Positions 9,961-18,254 of a stretch of 64,000 nt of DNA are shown here, piece after piece. Below the pieces are notes generated by a model that saw nothing but the letters and a program-made list of their open reading frames with translations, was not told the origin of the DNA and ran no database searches. The translations under genes were made by a program, and so were the position numbers. Position 1 is the stretch's first letter; every line of letters begins with the position of its first letter. The DNA comes from Tepidimonas fonticaldi (GTDB lineage: Bacteria; Pseudomonadota; Gammaproteobacteria; Burkholderiales; Burkholderiaceae_C). Where the stretch lies: positions 1 to 64,000 of the forward strand of contig NZ_VJOO01000001.1 in assembly GCF_007556755.1 (NCBI RefSeq), read 5' to 3'.

Positions 9961-11211
9961 ATGGATGCGCGCCTGATGATCGAGAGCTTTCCGCCCCGCC
10001 GTGCGCTGCTGCGCGTCTCGGTGGTCACCGAAACCTTCCCGCCCGAGGTCAACGGCGTGGCCACCACGGTGGAGCGGCTGGTGCGCGGGCTGCAGCTGCG
10101 CGACCACGACGTGCAGGTGGTGCGGCCGCGCCAGGCGGCCGACGCCTGGGACCGCGACGGCAGCCGCCTGGGGCTGGAGCAGGTGCTGACGCGCGGCCTG
10201 CCGATCCCGCGCTACCCGCAGCTGCGCATGGGCCTGCCGGCGCAGCGCGCGCTGCAGGCGCTGTGGATGCGCCGCCGCCCCGACATCGTGCACATCGCCA
10301 CGGAAGGCCCGCTGGGCTGGTCGGCGCTGCGCACCGCGCGCAAGCTGCAGCTGCCGGTCAGCACGGACTTCCGCACCAACTTCGACGCCTACAGCGAGCA
10401 CTACGGCGTCGGCTGGCTGCGCCGCTCGGTGCAGGCCTACCTGCGGCGCTTTCACAACCTGGCGGACTGCACGCTGGTGCCGACCGACGGCCTGCGCCAG
10501 CAGCTGCGCGCCGCCGGCTTCGAGCGGCTGATCGTCGTGCAGCGCGGCGTGGACGTGGACCGCTTCACGCCGGCGCTGCGCAACCCGGCGCTGCGCGCCG
10601 TGTGGGGCGTGCAGCCGGGCGAGCGCGTGCTGCTGTACGTCGGCCGCCTGGCGCCGGAGAAGAACCTGGAGCTGCTGGCGGCGGCGTACGACGCGATGCG
10701 CGCGGTGCAGCCGGGCTGGCGGCTGGTGGTGGTCGGCGACGGGCCGCAGCGCGCCTGGCTGGCGCAGCGCTGCCCGCAGGCGGTGCTGCTGGGCGCGCTG
10801 GCCGGCGAGGCGCTGGCGCAGGCCTACGCCAACGGCGACCTGCTGGCCTTCCCGAGCCTGACGGAGACCTTCGGCAACGTGACGCTGGAGGCGCTGGCCA
10901 GCGGCCTGCCGGTGCTGGCGTTCGACTACGCCGCCGCGGCCGAGGTGGTGCGCCACGGCGACAGCGGCCTGCTGGCGCCGGTGGGGGATGCGGACGCCTA
11001 CCTGCAGCTGGCGCGAACGGTGGCCGGCGACGACGCGCTGCTGCAGCGGCTGCGCGCCGGTGCGGTGCACGCGGTGCAGCATCTCGGCTGGGGGCGCATC
11101 GTCGAGCAGGTGGAGTCGATCTGGCTGCGGCTGCTGGCCGCGCACGCGGCCGGGCCAGCGGTGGTCAAGTCGTCGCCGTGGTGGGACGGTCTGCCCGCCA
11201 CCGGCGCGTGA
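9961..11211 (+). CDS. GT4-family glycosyltransferase, probable glycolipid synthase of the lipid cluster
   Basis: A 416-residue GT-B glycosyltransferase of family GT4. The N-terminal domain starts LRVSVVTETFPPEVNGVATT (acceptor side); the donor domain has LLYVGRLAPEKNLELL, the nucleotide-sugar contact VVGDGPQR, and the EX7E motif in SLTETFGNVTLEALASG. Family members of this type transfer a hexose to diacylglycerol (for example Agt/MgdA-type enzymes induced by phosphate starvation) or to phosphatidylinositol. Here the PlcP-like phosphoesterase two genes downstream would supply diacylglycerol, so a glycosyl-diacylglycerol synthase is the favoured inference. A PhoB-type box lies directly upstream. 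Its last 47 bp overlap the opposing lplT remnant. Sugar donor cannot be read from sequence. Confidence 0.8.
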   Translation: MDARLMIESFPPRRALLRVSVVTETFPPEVNGVATTVERLVRGLQLRDHDVQVVRPRQAADAWDRDGSRLGLEQVLTRGLPIPRYPQLRMGLPAQRALQALWMRRRPDIVHIATEGPLGWSALRTARKLQLPVSTDFRTNFDAYSEHYGVGWLRRSVQAYLRRFHNLADCTLVPTDGLRQQLRAAGFERLIVVQRGVDVDRFTPALRNPALRAVWGVQPGERVLLYVGRLAPEKNLELLAAAYDAMRAVQPGWRLVVVGDGPQRAWLAQRCPQAVLLGALAGEALAQAYANGDLLAFPSLTETFGNVTLEALASGLPVLAFDYAAAAEVVRHGDSGLLAPVGDADAYLQLARTVAGDDALLQRLRAGAVHAVQHLGWGRIVEQVESIWLRLLAAHAAGPAVVKSSPWWDGLPATGA

Positions 11212-11929
11212 GGCCCCACAGCAGCGCCAGTCCCAGCGCCATCGTCACCCCCAGCGCCGACAGCAGCGGCACCAGCGGCCAGTCGGCGCGCATCGCCAGG
11301 GCCAGTGCCCCCAGCATCACGAGGACGCTCGCGTTCTCGTTGAAGCCCTGGATGGCGATCGACTGCCCCGGCTGCAGCAGCCGGTGGCCGCGGTACTGCA
11401 GCAGCGCGTTCATCGGCACCACCAGCATCCCGCCCAGCGCACCGAAACCCCAGAACCACGTCGTCACACCGCCAACGACAGCCAGCCGAGCGGATCACGC
11501 CACAGCCGCGCGTTGTCGCGCCAGAAGCGCGGCCACAGCGCCGGCCAGTCGCGCAGCGGCAGCGCGCGCCGCGCCGGCCGCGACGGGATGCGACGGTTGC
11601 ACCACGCCGCCAGGGCATAGAGCGCCAGCACCGCCGCGAACGCCGGCAGCAGCGCCGTGGTCGGCAGCCAGCCGTCCAGCCCCAGCCACGCCAGCGCCTT
11701 CAGCGCGTTCATGCGCCCCATCAGCACGTTCTTGCGCACCGCATCGGCCCAGGCGCCGGCCAGCGGCGCCAGCAGCACGTAGCCACGTGAAGGCGAACTT
11801 CAGTAGCGGGGCCCACCACAGCGGGTGGCGCTGCTCCTGCAGATAGGCGATCGCGACGATCAGCACCGCGTGGTCGGCCAGCCCCGAGAGGAACTGCGTC
11901 GCCAGCAACCAGAAAAAACCCGCCGGCAT
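11165..11929 (-). pseudogene. lplT: Decayed lysophospholipid transporter gene (lplT remnant)
   Basis: Three overlapping minus-strand frames carry consecutive pieces of LplT. The start (MPAGFFWLLATQFLSGLADH) runs to KFAFT near 11790; the sequence then continues one frame over with YVLLAPLAGAWAD, and after LGWLSLAV a stop at about 11464 is bypassed by another shift into VTTWFWG. The second break looks like a TG duplication (GTGTGACG where GTGACG is expected). Besides the frameshifts, two stretches expected in a roughly 400-residue transporter are missing: the segment between the first helices and the central loop (after KALAWLGLDG), and several helices between FWGFGA and LVVPMNALLQ. Intact LplT flips lysophospholipids for reacylation by Aas. 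It cannot be functional as it stands. Confidence 0.85.
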
Positions 11930-11989
11930 GGGGCCGCAAGTCTGGCGCCGCTGCGTGACACGCGCGTGAAGCCGGGCCGGCCGCGTGCG

Positions 11990-12008
11990 ATGTCATGCCG
12001 CTGACACG
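11990..12008 (+). promoter_or_regulatory. Putative PhoB box before the OlsB-like gene
   Basis: TGTCAT (11991-11996) is followed 11 bp later by TGACAC (12002-12007), one mismatch from a second TGTCAC half-site. It lies 94 bp before the ATG at 12102. The element is partly palindromic, so it could also have served the divergent lplT remnant. Confidence 0.5.
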
Positions 12009-12101
12009 GAACCGCCAAGGCCGCGTCACGCCCGCCGCCCAGAATGCCCAGCCGTGGGCGGCCGCGGCGCCGCCCGCCACCCCAAGCGGAGATGACGCCC
12101 G

Positions 12102-12959
12102 ATGAAAGAGCTTCCGACGCCCACGCTGCACCTGTCCACCCTGGTTGGGGGCCAGACCCCGGGCCGCACGGCCGGGAGGTTGCTTCCAGCGCGCGCGGCC
12201 GACGCTGCCGCTGCGCCCGCTGCGCGCCTGGAGGTGGCGTGGGCGCGCCACCTCGACGACGTGCGCGCCGCCCAGCGCCTGAGGTACGCGGTGTTCGCCG
12301 AGGAGATGGGCGCGCGCCTGCGCACGCCGCTGCCGGGGCACGACATCGACCTGTTCGACGACTACTGCGAGCATCTGCTGGTGCGCGAGGCCGACACCGG
12401 TGAGGTGATCGGCACCTACCGCGTGCTCACCCCCGCGCAGGCCAAGCGCGTCGGCTGCTTCTACAGCGACACCGAGTTCGACCTGACGCGCCTGCGCGCC
12501 CTGCGCGAGCAGATGGTGGAGCTGGGCCGCTCCTGCGTGCACCCGCAGCACCGCCACGGCGGCGTCATCATGGCGCTGTGGGGGGCGCTGGCGGACTTCA
12601 TGGTGCGCAACCGGCTGGACGTGATGATCGGCTGCGCCAGCATCCCGATGCACTACGAGGGCCCGCACGGCATGGCCGGCGGCGGCCACGCCGCGGCCAG
12701 CATCTGGCGCCAGGTGCGCGAGCGCCATCTGGCGCCGGTGGAGTTCCACGTCACGCCGCGGCTGCCGCTGCCGGTGTACGAGCTGGACGACACCCTGCCG
12801 GTGGAGCCGCCGGCGCTGGTTAAGGGCTACCTGCGGCTGGGCGCCAAGGTGCTGGGCGCGCCGGCCTGGGACCCGGACTTCAACACCGCCGATCTGCCGA
12901 TGATGATGCGGCTGGCGGACCTGCCGTCGCGCTACCGGCGCCACCTGCTGGGGGCCTGA
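12102..12959 (+). CDS. OlsB-like GNAT N-acyltransferase (ornithine lipid-type)
   Basis: A 285-residue protein of the PF13444 acyltransferase group, which includes OlsB (L-ornithine + 3-hydroxyacyl-ACP to lyso-ornithine lipid). Typical elements are RYAVFAEEMGAR, DIDLFDDYCEHLLVRE, GTYRVLTPAQA, the VELGRSCVHPQHR acyl-donor region and ALADFMVRNRLDVMIGCASI. About 55 residues precede the conserved part. The ATG at 12102 has a GGAG about 10 bp upstream. The partner O-acyltransferase OlsA is not in the window. The gene overlaps the next start by one base (TGATG), so it is coupled to the PlcP-like gene, and a PhoB-type repeat precedes it. Ornithine lipid synthesis under phosphate limitation is the best inference; an unrelated amino-acceptor is possible. 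Confidence 0.75.
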   Translation: MKELPTPTLHLSTLVGGQTPGRTAGRLLPARAADAAAAPAARLEVAWARHLDDVRAAQRLRYAVFAEEMGARLRTPLPGHDIDLFDDYCEHLLVREADTGEVIGTYRVLTPAQAKRVGCFYSDTEFDLTRLRALREQMVELGRSCVHPQHRHGGVIMALWGALADFMVRNRLDVMIGCASIPMHYEGPHGMAGGGHAAASIWRQVRERHLAPVEFHVTPRLPLPVYELDDTLPVEPPALVKGYLRLGAKVLGAPAWDPDFNTADLPMMMRLADLPSRYRRHLLGA

Positions 12960-13882
12960 TGCTGCGCAGCGACTCTGTGGCAGGACGGACGGCCCGGTGG
13001 CCGGACGCGGCGGGCGGTGCCCGGCCGAGCGGGGTGGCCGCGGCGCGGGACGGGGGCTGGATCGAACCCGACGAAGACGACCATCCCGCCGAGGGGCGAG
13101 AGCGGCTGCGCGCGGTGTTCATCTCGGACCTGCACCTGGGCACGCCGGGCTGCCAGGCCAAGGCGCTGCTGGCGTTCCTCAAGGCGCACCCGAGCGACCG
13201 GCTGTACCTGGTCGGCGACATCATCGACGGCTGGCAGCTGCGCCGGCGCTGGTACTGGCCGCAGAGCCACAACGACGTCGTGCAGAAGATCCTGCGCCGC
13301 GCGCGCAAGGGCTGCCAGGTGGTGTTCATCCCCGGCAACCACGACGAGTTCGTGCGCGAGTTCGTCGGGCACCCCTTCGGCGGGGTGGGCGTGGTGGAAG
13401 AAGCCGTGCACGAGACCGCCGACGGCCGCCGCCTGTGGGTGACGCACGGCGATTTGTACGACGGCGTGATCCAGTACGCCAAATGGCTGGCCTACCTGGG
13501 GGACACCCTGTACGAGTGGGCGCTGCGCCTGAATCGCCATGTCAACTCCTGGCGCGCCCGCATGGGGTTGCCCTACTGGTCCCTGTCGCAGTACCTCAAG
13601 CACCGTGTCAAGTCGGCGGTCAGCTTCATCACCCGCTTCGAGGAGGCGCTGGCGCACGAGGCGCGCCGCCGCGGGCTGGACGGCGTCGTCTGCGGCCACA
13701 TCCACCGGCCGGAGATGCGTGTCATCGACGGTGTGCTGTACTGCAACGACGGGGATTGGGTGGAGAGCCTCAGCGCCCTGGTCGAACACGCCGATGGCCG
13801 ACTGGAGATCGTCCACTGGGCGCAGGAGCGGGTGGCCGTCCCCGTCACGGCCGGGGCCGCGGTCCACCGTGCGCGCGCCTGA
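12959..13882 (+). CDS. plcP: PlcP-like metallophosphoesterase (often labelled UDP-2,3-diacylglucosamine diphosphatase)
   Basis: A 307-residue calcineurin-like phosphoesterase. The dimetal motifs occur in order: FISDLHLGTPG, YLVGDIIDGW, FIPGNHDE, WVTHGDLYDGV and VCGHIHRPE. The central block WYWPQSHNDVVQKILRR and the long helical insert after HGDLYD match, from memory, the phosphate-starvation phospholipase C PlcP of Sinorhizobium and marine alphaproteobacteria better than LpxH, which is shorter (about 240 aa) and lacks this block. PlcP splits phospholipid headgroups and leaves diacylglycerol. About 45 residues before the first motif are unconserved, so the true start may be downstream of 12959. 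The TGATG overlap couples it to the OlsB-like gene, and the nearby GT4 gene would use its product. Confidence 0.75.
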   Translation: MLRSDSVAGRTARWPDAAGGARPSGVAAARDGGWIEPDEDDHPAEGRERLRAVFISDLHLGTPGCQAKALLAFLKAHPSDRLYLVGDIIDGWQLRRRWYWPQSHNDVVQKILRRARKGCQVVFIPGNHDEFVREFVGHPFGGVGVVEEAVHETADGRRLWVTHGDLYDGVIQYAKWLAYLGDTLYEWALRLNRHVNSWRARMGLPYWSLSQYLKHRVKSAVSFITRFEEALAHEARRRGLDGVVCGHIHRPEMRVIDGVLYCNDGDWVESLSALVEHADGRLEIVHWAQERVAVPVTAGAAVHRARA

Positions 13883-13912
13883 GCCGGTCACCGAGCCCGC
13901 ACGGTGCGGTGA

Positions 13913-13932
13913 GCGTCATCGAGTTGTCATCA
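13913..13932 (+). promoter_or_regulatory. Putative PhoB box before ppk1
   Basis: Two GTCAT half-sites at 13915-13919 and 13926-13930, exactly 11 bp apart. The site lies about 80 bp before the ppk1 ATG. An AATAAT at 13952-13957 could serve as -10 element. Confidence 0.65.
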
Positions 13933-14010
13933 AATCGACGCGCAGAGTGGAAATAATGGTAGGCTGAACCGTGTACCTGGGCGTCCCGGTCACGCCCCCT
14001 GTCCTCGACC

Positions 14011-16098
14011 ATGACCCACGCTGCCTTGAACTCCGTCCACCGCCACGTTTTTCTCGATCGCGACCAGAGCATCCTCGCCTTCAACGAGCGCGTGCTCGAC
14101 TGGGCCTGCCGCGCCGACGTCCCGCTGCTGGAGCGGCTGCGCTACCTGGCCATCGTGTCGTCCAACCTGGATGAGTTTTTCGAGGTCCGCTTCGCGCCGC
14201 ACCACACGGCCCGGCTGACCAACGAGCAGCGGGGTGCGGCTACGGTCGATACCTACCGCGCCCTGACCGAGCGGGTGCACGCCCTGGTCGAGCGGCAGTA
14301 CGCGATCTACAACGACGAGCTGCTGCCCGCGCTGGAAAAGCGCGGCATCCGCATCATCTCGCACGGCGAGCGCAATCCGCGCCAGCGCCGCTGGGTGCGC
14401 GAGTACTTCGTCAACGAGGTGCAGCCGCTGCTGCTGCCGGTGGGACTGGATCCGTCCCACCCCTTCCCCCAGGTGGCCAACAAGTCGCTCAACTTCATCG
14501 TGCGGCTGGGCGGGCGCGACGCCTTCGGGCGCGAAAACGAGATCGCCATCGTCAAGGTGCCGCGGGCGCTCAAGCGTTTCGTGCCGATGCCGGGGGTCAA
14601 GGGCTCCAAGCAGCTGCATTTCGTCTCCATCTCCAGCATCGTGCGCTCCCATCTGGCCGATCTGTTCCCGGGGCGGACGGTGCTGGAGTTCTCGCAGTTT
14701 CGCGTCACGCGCCACTCCGACCTGGCCGTGGACGAGGAAGAGGTCAAAAACCTGCGCACCGCGCTGCGGCTGGGCCTGCAGCAGCGCCACTACGGCCAGG
14801 CGCTGCGGCTGGAGGTGTCTGCCGGTTGCTCCGACTTTTTGGCGGGCTTTTTGCTCGAGCAATTCAATCTGCCGCCCGAGAGCCTCTACCGCGTGGCGGG
14901 CCCAGTGAACCTGGTGCGCCTCAACCAGTTGGTGGACCTGATCGACGCCCCGGCGCTGCGCTTCGAGCGCTTTACGCCCGGCTGGCCGGTGGCGCTGGTG
15001 CCGGGGCAGTCGTTCTTCGAACGGCTCAAGCAGGGGGATGTGCTCATCCACCAGCCGTTCGAGAGCTTCGACGCGGTGCTGGCCTTCCTGCGCGAGGCGG
15101 TGGAAGACCCCCAGGTGCTCGCCATCAAGCAAACCATCTATCGCACCGGCTCGCGCGGCGAAATGACCGAGCTGCTGCGCGAGGCGGTGCGCCGCGGCAA
15201 GGAAGTCACCGCGGTGGTAGAGCTCAAAGCCCGCTTCGACGAGGAGGCCAACATCAACCACGCCGAGCGGCTGGAGTCGGTCGGCGCACAAGTGGTCTAT
15301 GGCATCGTCGGCCTCAAGACGCATGCCAAGATGCTGCTCGTCACCCGGCGCGAGGACGGGCGCATCGTGCGCTATGCCCACGTCTCCACCGGTAACTACA
15401 ACCCGGGCACGGCCAAGGTCTACACCGACCTCAGCTACCTCACCGCCGACGAGGCGCTGACCGCCGACGTCGACCACATCTTTGGCCACCTGGCCAGCCA
15501 GAACCGGCTGCCGCGGTTGCAGAAGGTGCTCATGGCGCCGTTCCATCTGCACAAACGGATGTTGGAACGCATCGATGCCGCCATTGCCGCAGCGAAGGCG
15601 GGCCGGCCCGCGCAGATCATCCTGAAGATGAACGCCCTGACGGACGAGCCGCTCGCGCGGGCGCTGGTGGCCGCCTCCCAGGCCGGTGTGCAGGTGGAGG
15701 CGATCGTGCGCGGGGCGTGCATCCTGCCCGCGGGGGTGCCTGGCCACACCGACAACGTGCGCATTCGTTCGGTGATCGGGCGCTTTCTCGAACATTCCCG
15801 GGTGTTTTACTTCCGTTGCGGTGACGAGGAGGAGCTGTGGCTGTCCAGCGCCGACTGGATGAACCGCAACATGTTGCGCCGCGTCGAGCTGGCCTGGCCG
15901 GTGACCGATCCGCATCTGCGCGCCCGCATCATGGACGAGTGCCTGCATTTGTATCTGGCCGATCAGCGCGACGCGTGGCTGCTGCAGCCCGACGGGAACT
16001 ACGTCAAGGCCGCGTCCCTGGCGGCCAAGCCCGCGCGCGGCAGCGGTCTGCCGTCGGCGCAGGCCAGCTTGATGGGCCGCTACGGCACCAAAGGGTGA
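14011..16098 (+). CDS. ppk1: Polyphosphate kinase 1
   Basis: A 695-residue PPK1, which builds inorganic polyphosphate from ATP reversibly. Domains follow the family order: N-terminal helical region (FLDRDQSILAFNERVLDWA), the head domain, then two phospholipase D-like C domains. The autophosphorylated histidine lies in LKTHAKMLLV (about His438), followed by YAHVSTGNYNPGTAKVYTD. The second domain has KMNALTDEPLA and the YFRCGDEEELWLSSADWMNRN segment. Full length. A PhoB-type repeat precedes it, and sixA follows after 5 bp, so they form a transcription unit; ppx faces them from the other side. Confidence 0.97.
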   Translation: MTHAALNSVHRHVFLDRDQSILAFNERVLDWACRADVPLLERLRYLAIVSSNLDEFFEVRFAPHHTARLTNEQRGAATVDTYRALTERVHALVERQYAIYNDELLPALEKRGIRIISHGERNPRQRRWVREYFVNEVQPLLLPVGLDPSHPFPQVANKSLNFIVRLGGRDAFGRENEIAIVKVPRALKRFVPMPGVKGSKQLHFVSISSIVRSHLADLFPGRTVLEFSQFRVTRHSDLAVDEEEVKNLRTALRLGLQQRHYGQALRLEVSAGCSDFLAGFLLEQFNLPPESLYRVAGPVNLVRLNQLVDLIDAPALRFERFTPGWPVALVPGQSFFERLKQGDVLIHQPFESFDAVLAFLREAVEDPQVLAIKQTIYRTGSRGEMTELLREAVRRGKEVTAVVELKARFDEEANINHAERLESVGAQVVYGIVGLKTHAKMLLVTRREDGRIVRYAHVSTGNYNPGTAKVYTDLSYLTADEALTADVDHIFGHLASQNRLPRLQKVLMAPFHLHKRMLERIDAAIAAAKAGRPAQIILKMNALTDEPLARALVAASQAGVQVEAIVRGACILPAGVPGHTDNVRIRSVIGRFLEHSRVFYFRCGDEEELWLSSADWMNRNMLRRVELAWPVTDPHLRARIMDECLHLYLADQRDAWLLQPDGNYVKAASLAAKPARGSGLPSAQASLMGRYGTKG

Positions 16099-16103
16099 AC
16101 CGG

Positions 16104-16577
16104 ATGGACTTGATTTTGTGGCGACACGCCGAAGCCGAGGACCTGGACGAAACCGACGAGGGCGGCGGTGACGACCTGTCGCGCCGTCTGACGCCGAAGG
16201 GCGAGAAGCAGGCCGCGCGCATGGCGGCATGGCTCGACCGCCGGCTGCCGGAGGGCACCCGCATCTGGTCCAGCCCCGCCGTGCGCACGGAGCAGACGGT
16301 GCTGGCGCTCGGGCGGCGTTACCGCGTCCGGCATGAGCTGGCCCCCGACGGCACGCCGCAGGGGCTGCTGAACGTGGTGCAGTGGCCCGATGCGCGCCAC
16401 CCGGCTCTGGTGGTGGGGCACCAGCCGACCCTGGGCCGCGTCGTGGCGGGGTTGCTGGGCATCGAAAGCGGCGAATGCTCGATCCGCAAGGGCGCGGTCT
16501 GGTGGCTGCGCCGCCGCGAACGCCACCAGGGCTGGCAAACCGTGCTGCTGTGCGTGCAGTCGCCGGAGCTGCTTTGA
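16104..16577 (+). CDS. sixA: Phosphohistidine phosphatase SixA
   Basis: A 157-residue histidine phosphatase. The catalytic RHG-like motif is MDLILWRHAEAED (His8), the second conserved region is RIWSSPAVRTEQT, and the second histidine lies in ALVVGHQPTLGR. E. coli SixA dephosphorylates phosphohistidine on HPt and PTS proteins. The ATG at 16104 has AAAGG about 9 bp upstream; a GTG at 16095 overlapping the ppk1 stop is the alternative. It is immediately downstream of ppk1, a frequent arrangement in proteobacteria, and therefore likely shares its phosphate control. Confidence 0.88.
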   Translation: MDLILWRHAEAEDLDETDEGGGDDLSRRLTPKGEKQAARMAAWLDRRLPEGTRIWSSPAVRTEQTVLALGRRYRVRHELAPDGTPQGLLNVVQWPDARHPALVVGHQPTLGRVVAGLLGIESGECSIRKGAVWWLRRRERHQGWQTVLLCVQSPELL

Positions 16578-16578
16578 G

Positions 16579-16618
16579 GCGCTGAACCCGCGTCCTGCTC
16601 GGCAGGCGCGGTCAGCGC
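16579..16618. terminator. Inverted repeat between convergent sixA and ppx
   Basis: GCGCTGA (16579-16585) pairs with TCAGCGC (16612-16618), with further CGCG/CGCG pairing inside. It fills the gap between two convergent stops and may act as a bidirectional terminator, although no T-run follows. Confidence 0.4.
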
Positions 16619-16628
16619 ACCGGCTTGT

Positions 16629-18113
16629 TTAGCGCAGGTCCACCGTCAGACGCCACGCGGTCTTCGCCCAGGCGTCGGCTTCTTCTTGCAGCAGCCACGC
16701 GGACTGCGGGTACTGCCGGGCCCACCCGGGCACCGTGGTGAGCCGGAACTGCCGCGAGGCATACTGCAGCCGCAGTGCCGCGACGTCCGGATCTTTGCGC
16801 GCGTGGCACAGCAGCACCGCCAGGCGCAGACACAGCAGCTGCTTGATGAACAGCTCGTCGCCAAAGTGCGGCTCCAGCTTGCGCAGTTTGCCCCGCTGCC
16901 CCAGCACCAGCAGGCTCATGCGGTGCAGTTCGGGCAGCGAAAAACCCGGCGCATCCACATGGTCCAGGATGTACGCCCCATGGCGGTGGGCGCTGGTGTG
17001 GGAGATGTGTGCGCCGATTTCGTGCAACCGCGCCGCCCATGCCAGTTTTTGGGAATAGCGGCCGTTGCGCGGGTCGGGCGTGGCCACCTGCTCGAACAGG
17101 CCGGTGGCCACGCGGCGCACGCGCTCGGCCTGCGCCGTATCGACAGCAAACTTTTGCGCCAGCCAGCGCACGGTGCGCTCGCGCACGTCCGACTGGTCCG
17201 ACGCCCGGTCGATCAGGTCGTACAGGGCGCCCTGGCGCAGCGCTCCTTGGGCGCGGTTGACCACGGTCCAGTCGAACAGCTCGAACAGCGCGAGCAGCAC
17301 GCTCAGGCCCCCGGCCAGTACGGGGCGGCGGTCGTCTTTCAGGCCGTCCAGCCGCACCTCGTCCACGTGGCCTGCGCGCACCAGCCGGTCGGCCACCCAG
17401 TCGATCCCCTCGCGCGTGATCACCCCGGGCGCAAAGCCGGCCAACGCCAGCATGTCGGCCAGCGCCCCCGCCGTGCCGGAGGAGGCGTACACCGCGTCCC
17501 AACTCCCCGGCGCAAAGACGTCCAGCGCCTCGTCCACCACGGCCTTTGCCGCGACGACAGCCCGGCGCAACGCTGCCTCGCTCACCCGCCCGCCGGGAAA
17601 ATACCGCGTCGACCACGACGCGCTGCCCAGGCCGTAGGACTCCATGCGCTGCGGGCTGTAGCCCTGGCCCAGGATCACCTCGGTCGAGCGGCCACCGATG
17701 TCCACCACCAGGCGGCGTTCGTCCGACTGCGGCAGCAGGTGCGACACGCCTTGATAAATCAGCCGCGCCTCCTCGTGGCCGGCGATGACGTCGATCGGAA
17801 AGCCCAGAATCGCCTGCGCCCGGCCCAGAAAATCGTCGCGGTTGCGCGCCTCGCGCAGCGTCTGGGTGGCCACCGCGCGCACCTGCCGGCGCTCGAACGG
17901 GCGCAACTTCTCGGCAAAGCGCGCCAGACACTCCCAGCCGCGCTCCATCGCCACCAGACTCAGCGTCTTGTGCTCGTCCAGGCCCGCGCCAAGGCGTACC
18001 GTTTCTTTCAGGTACTCGACGCGTTCGATGTGGCCGCCGTGGTAGCGGCCGATTTCCAGGCGAAAGCTGTTCGAGCCGAGGTCCAGCGCGGCCAGCAGGG
18101 TTCCGTCTTGCAT
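16629..18113 (-). CDS. ppx: Exopolyphosphatase Ppx (Ppx/GppA family)
   Basis: A 494-residue exopolyphosphatase that releases phosphate from polyphosphate chain ends. The ASKHA-fold phosphate loops are visible as LAALDLGSNSFRLEIGRY, VVDIGGRSTEVILG and YASSGTAGALADML; the catalytic Glu lies in AGHEEARLIY. A C-terminal HD-type region contains WAARLHEIGAHISHTSAHRHGAYIL. Length is close to E. coli Ppx (513). I chose ATG 18113 with GGAAG upstream; ATG 18143 is an in-frame alternative. It is divergent from pstS, and the PhoB-type repeats lie between the two starts. With ppk1 and pst next to it, it completes a polyphosphate cycle. Confidence 0.94.
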   Translation of the reverse strand: MQDGTLLAALDLGSNSFRLEIGRYHGGHIERVEYLKETVRLGAGLDEHKTLSLVAMERGWECLARFAEKLRPFERRQVRAVATQTLREARNRDDFLGRAQAILGFPIDVIAGHEEARLIYQGVSHLLPQSDERRLVVDIGGRSTEVILGQGYSPQRMESYGLGSASWSTRYFPGGRVSEAALRRAVVAAKAVVDEALDVFAPGSWDAVYASSGTAGALADMLALAGFAPGVITREGIDWVADRLVRAGHVDEVRLDGLKDDRRPVLAGGLSVLLALFELFDWTVVNRAQGALRQGALYDLIDRASDQSDVRERTVRWLAQKFAVDTAQAERVRRVATGLFEQVATPDPRNGRYSQKLAWAARLHEIGAHISHTSAHRHGAYILDHVDAPGFSLPELHRMSLLVLGQRGKLRKLEPHFGDELFIKQLLCLRLAVLLCHARKDPDVAALRLQYASRQFRLTTVPGWARQYPQSAWLLQEEADAWAKTAWRLTVDLR

Positions 18114-18184
18114 GCAGGGCTTCCAGTCGTCGGCCTGCAGCATACCAAACCCCCGTGACGGCGCCGCGGTGCCGCGCCGCACGG

Positions 18185-18218
18185 ATGTCACAGAACCGTC
18201 ACAAAGCGTCACTACAGT
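18185..18218 (+). promoter_or_regulatory. pstS promoter with PhoB box
   Basis: GTCAC at 18187-18191 and 18198-18202 are 11 bp apart, and a third GTCAC follows at 18208. A -10 hexamer TACAGT occupies 18213-18218, about 10 bp after the first pair, the spacing known for PhoB-activated promoters in which the box replaces the -35 element. The ATG is at 18255. Confidence 0.75.
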
Positions 18219-18254
18219 CCCGATCGTGTTGATGCACACCACGAAAGGATCCGC

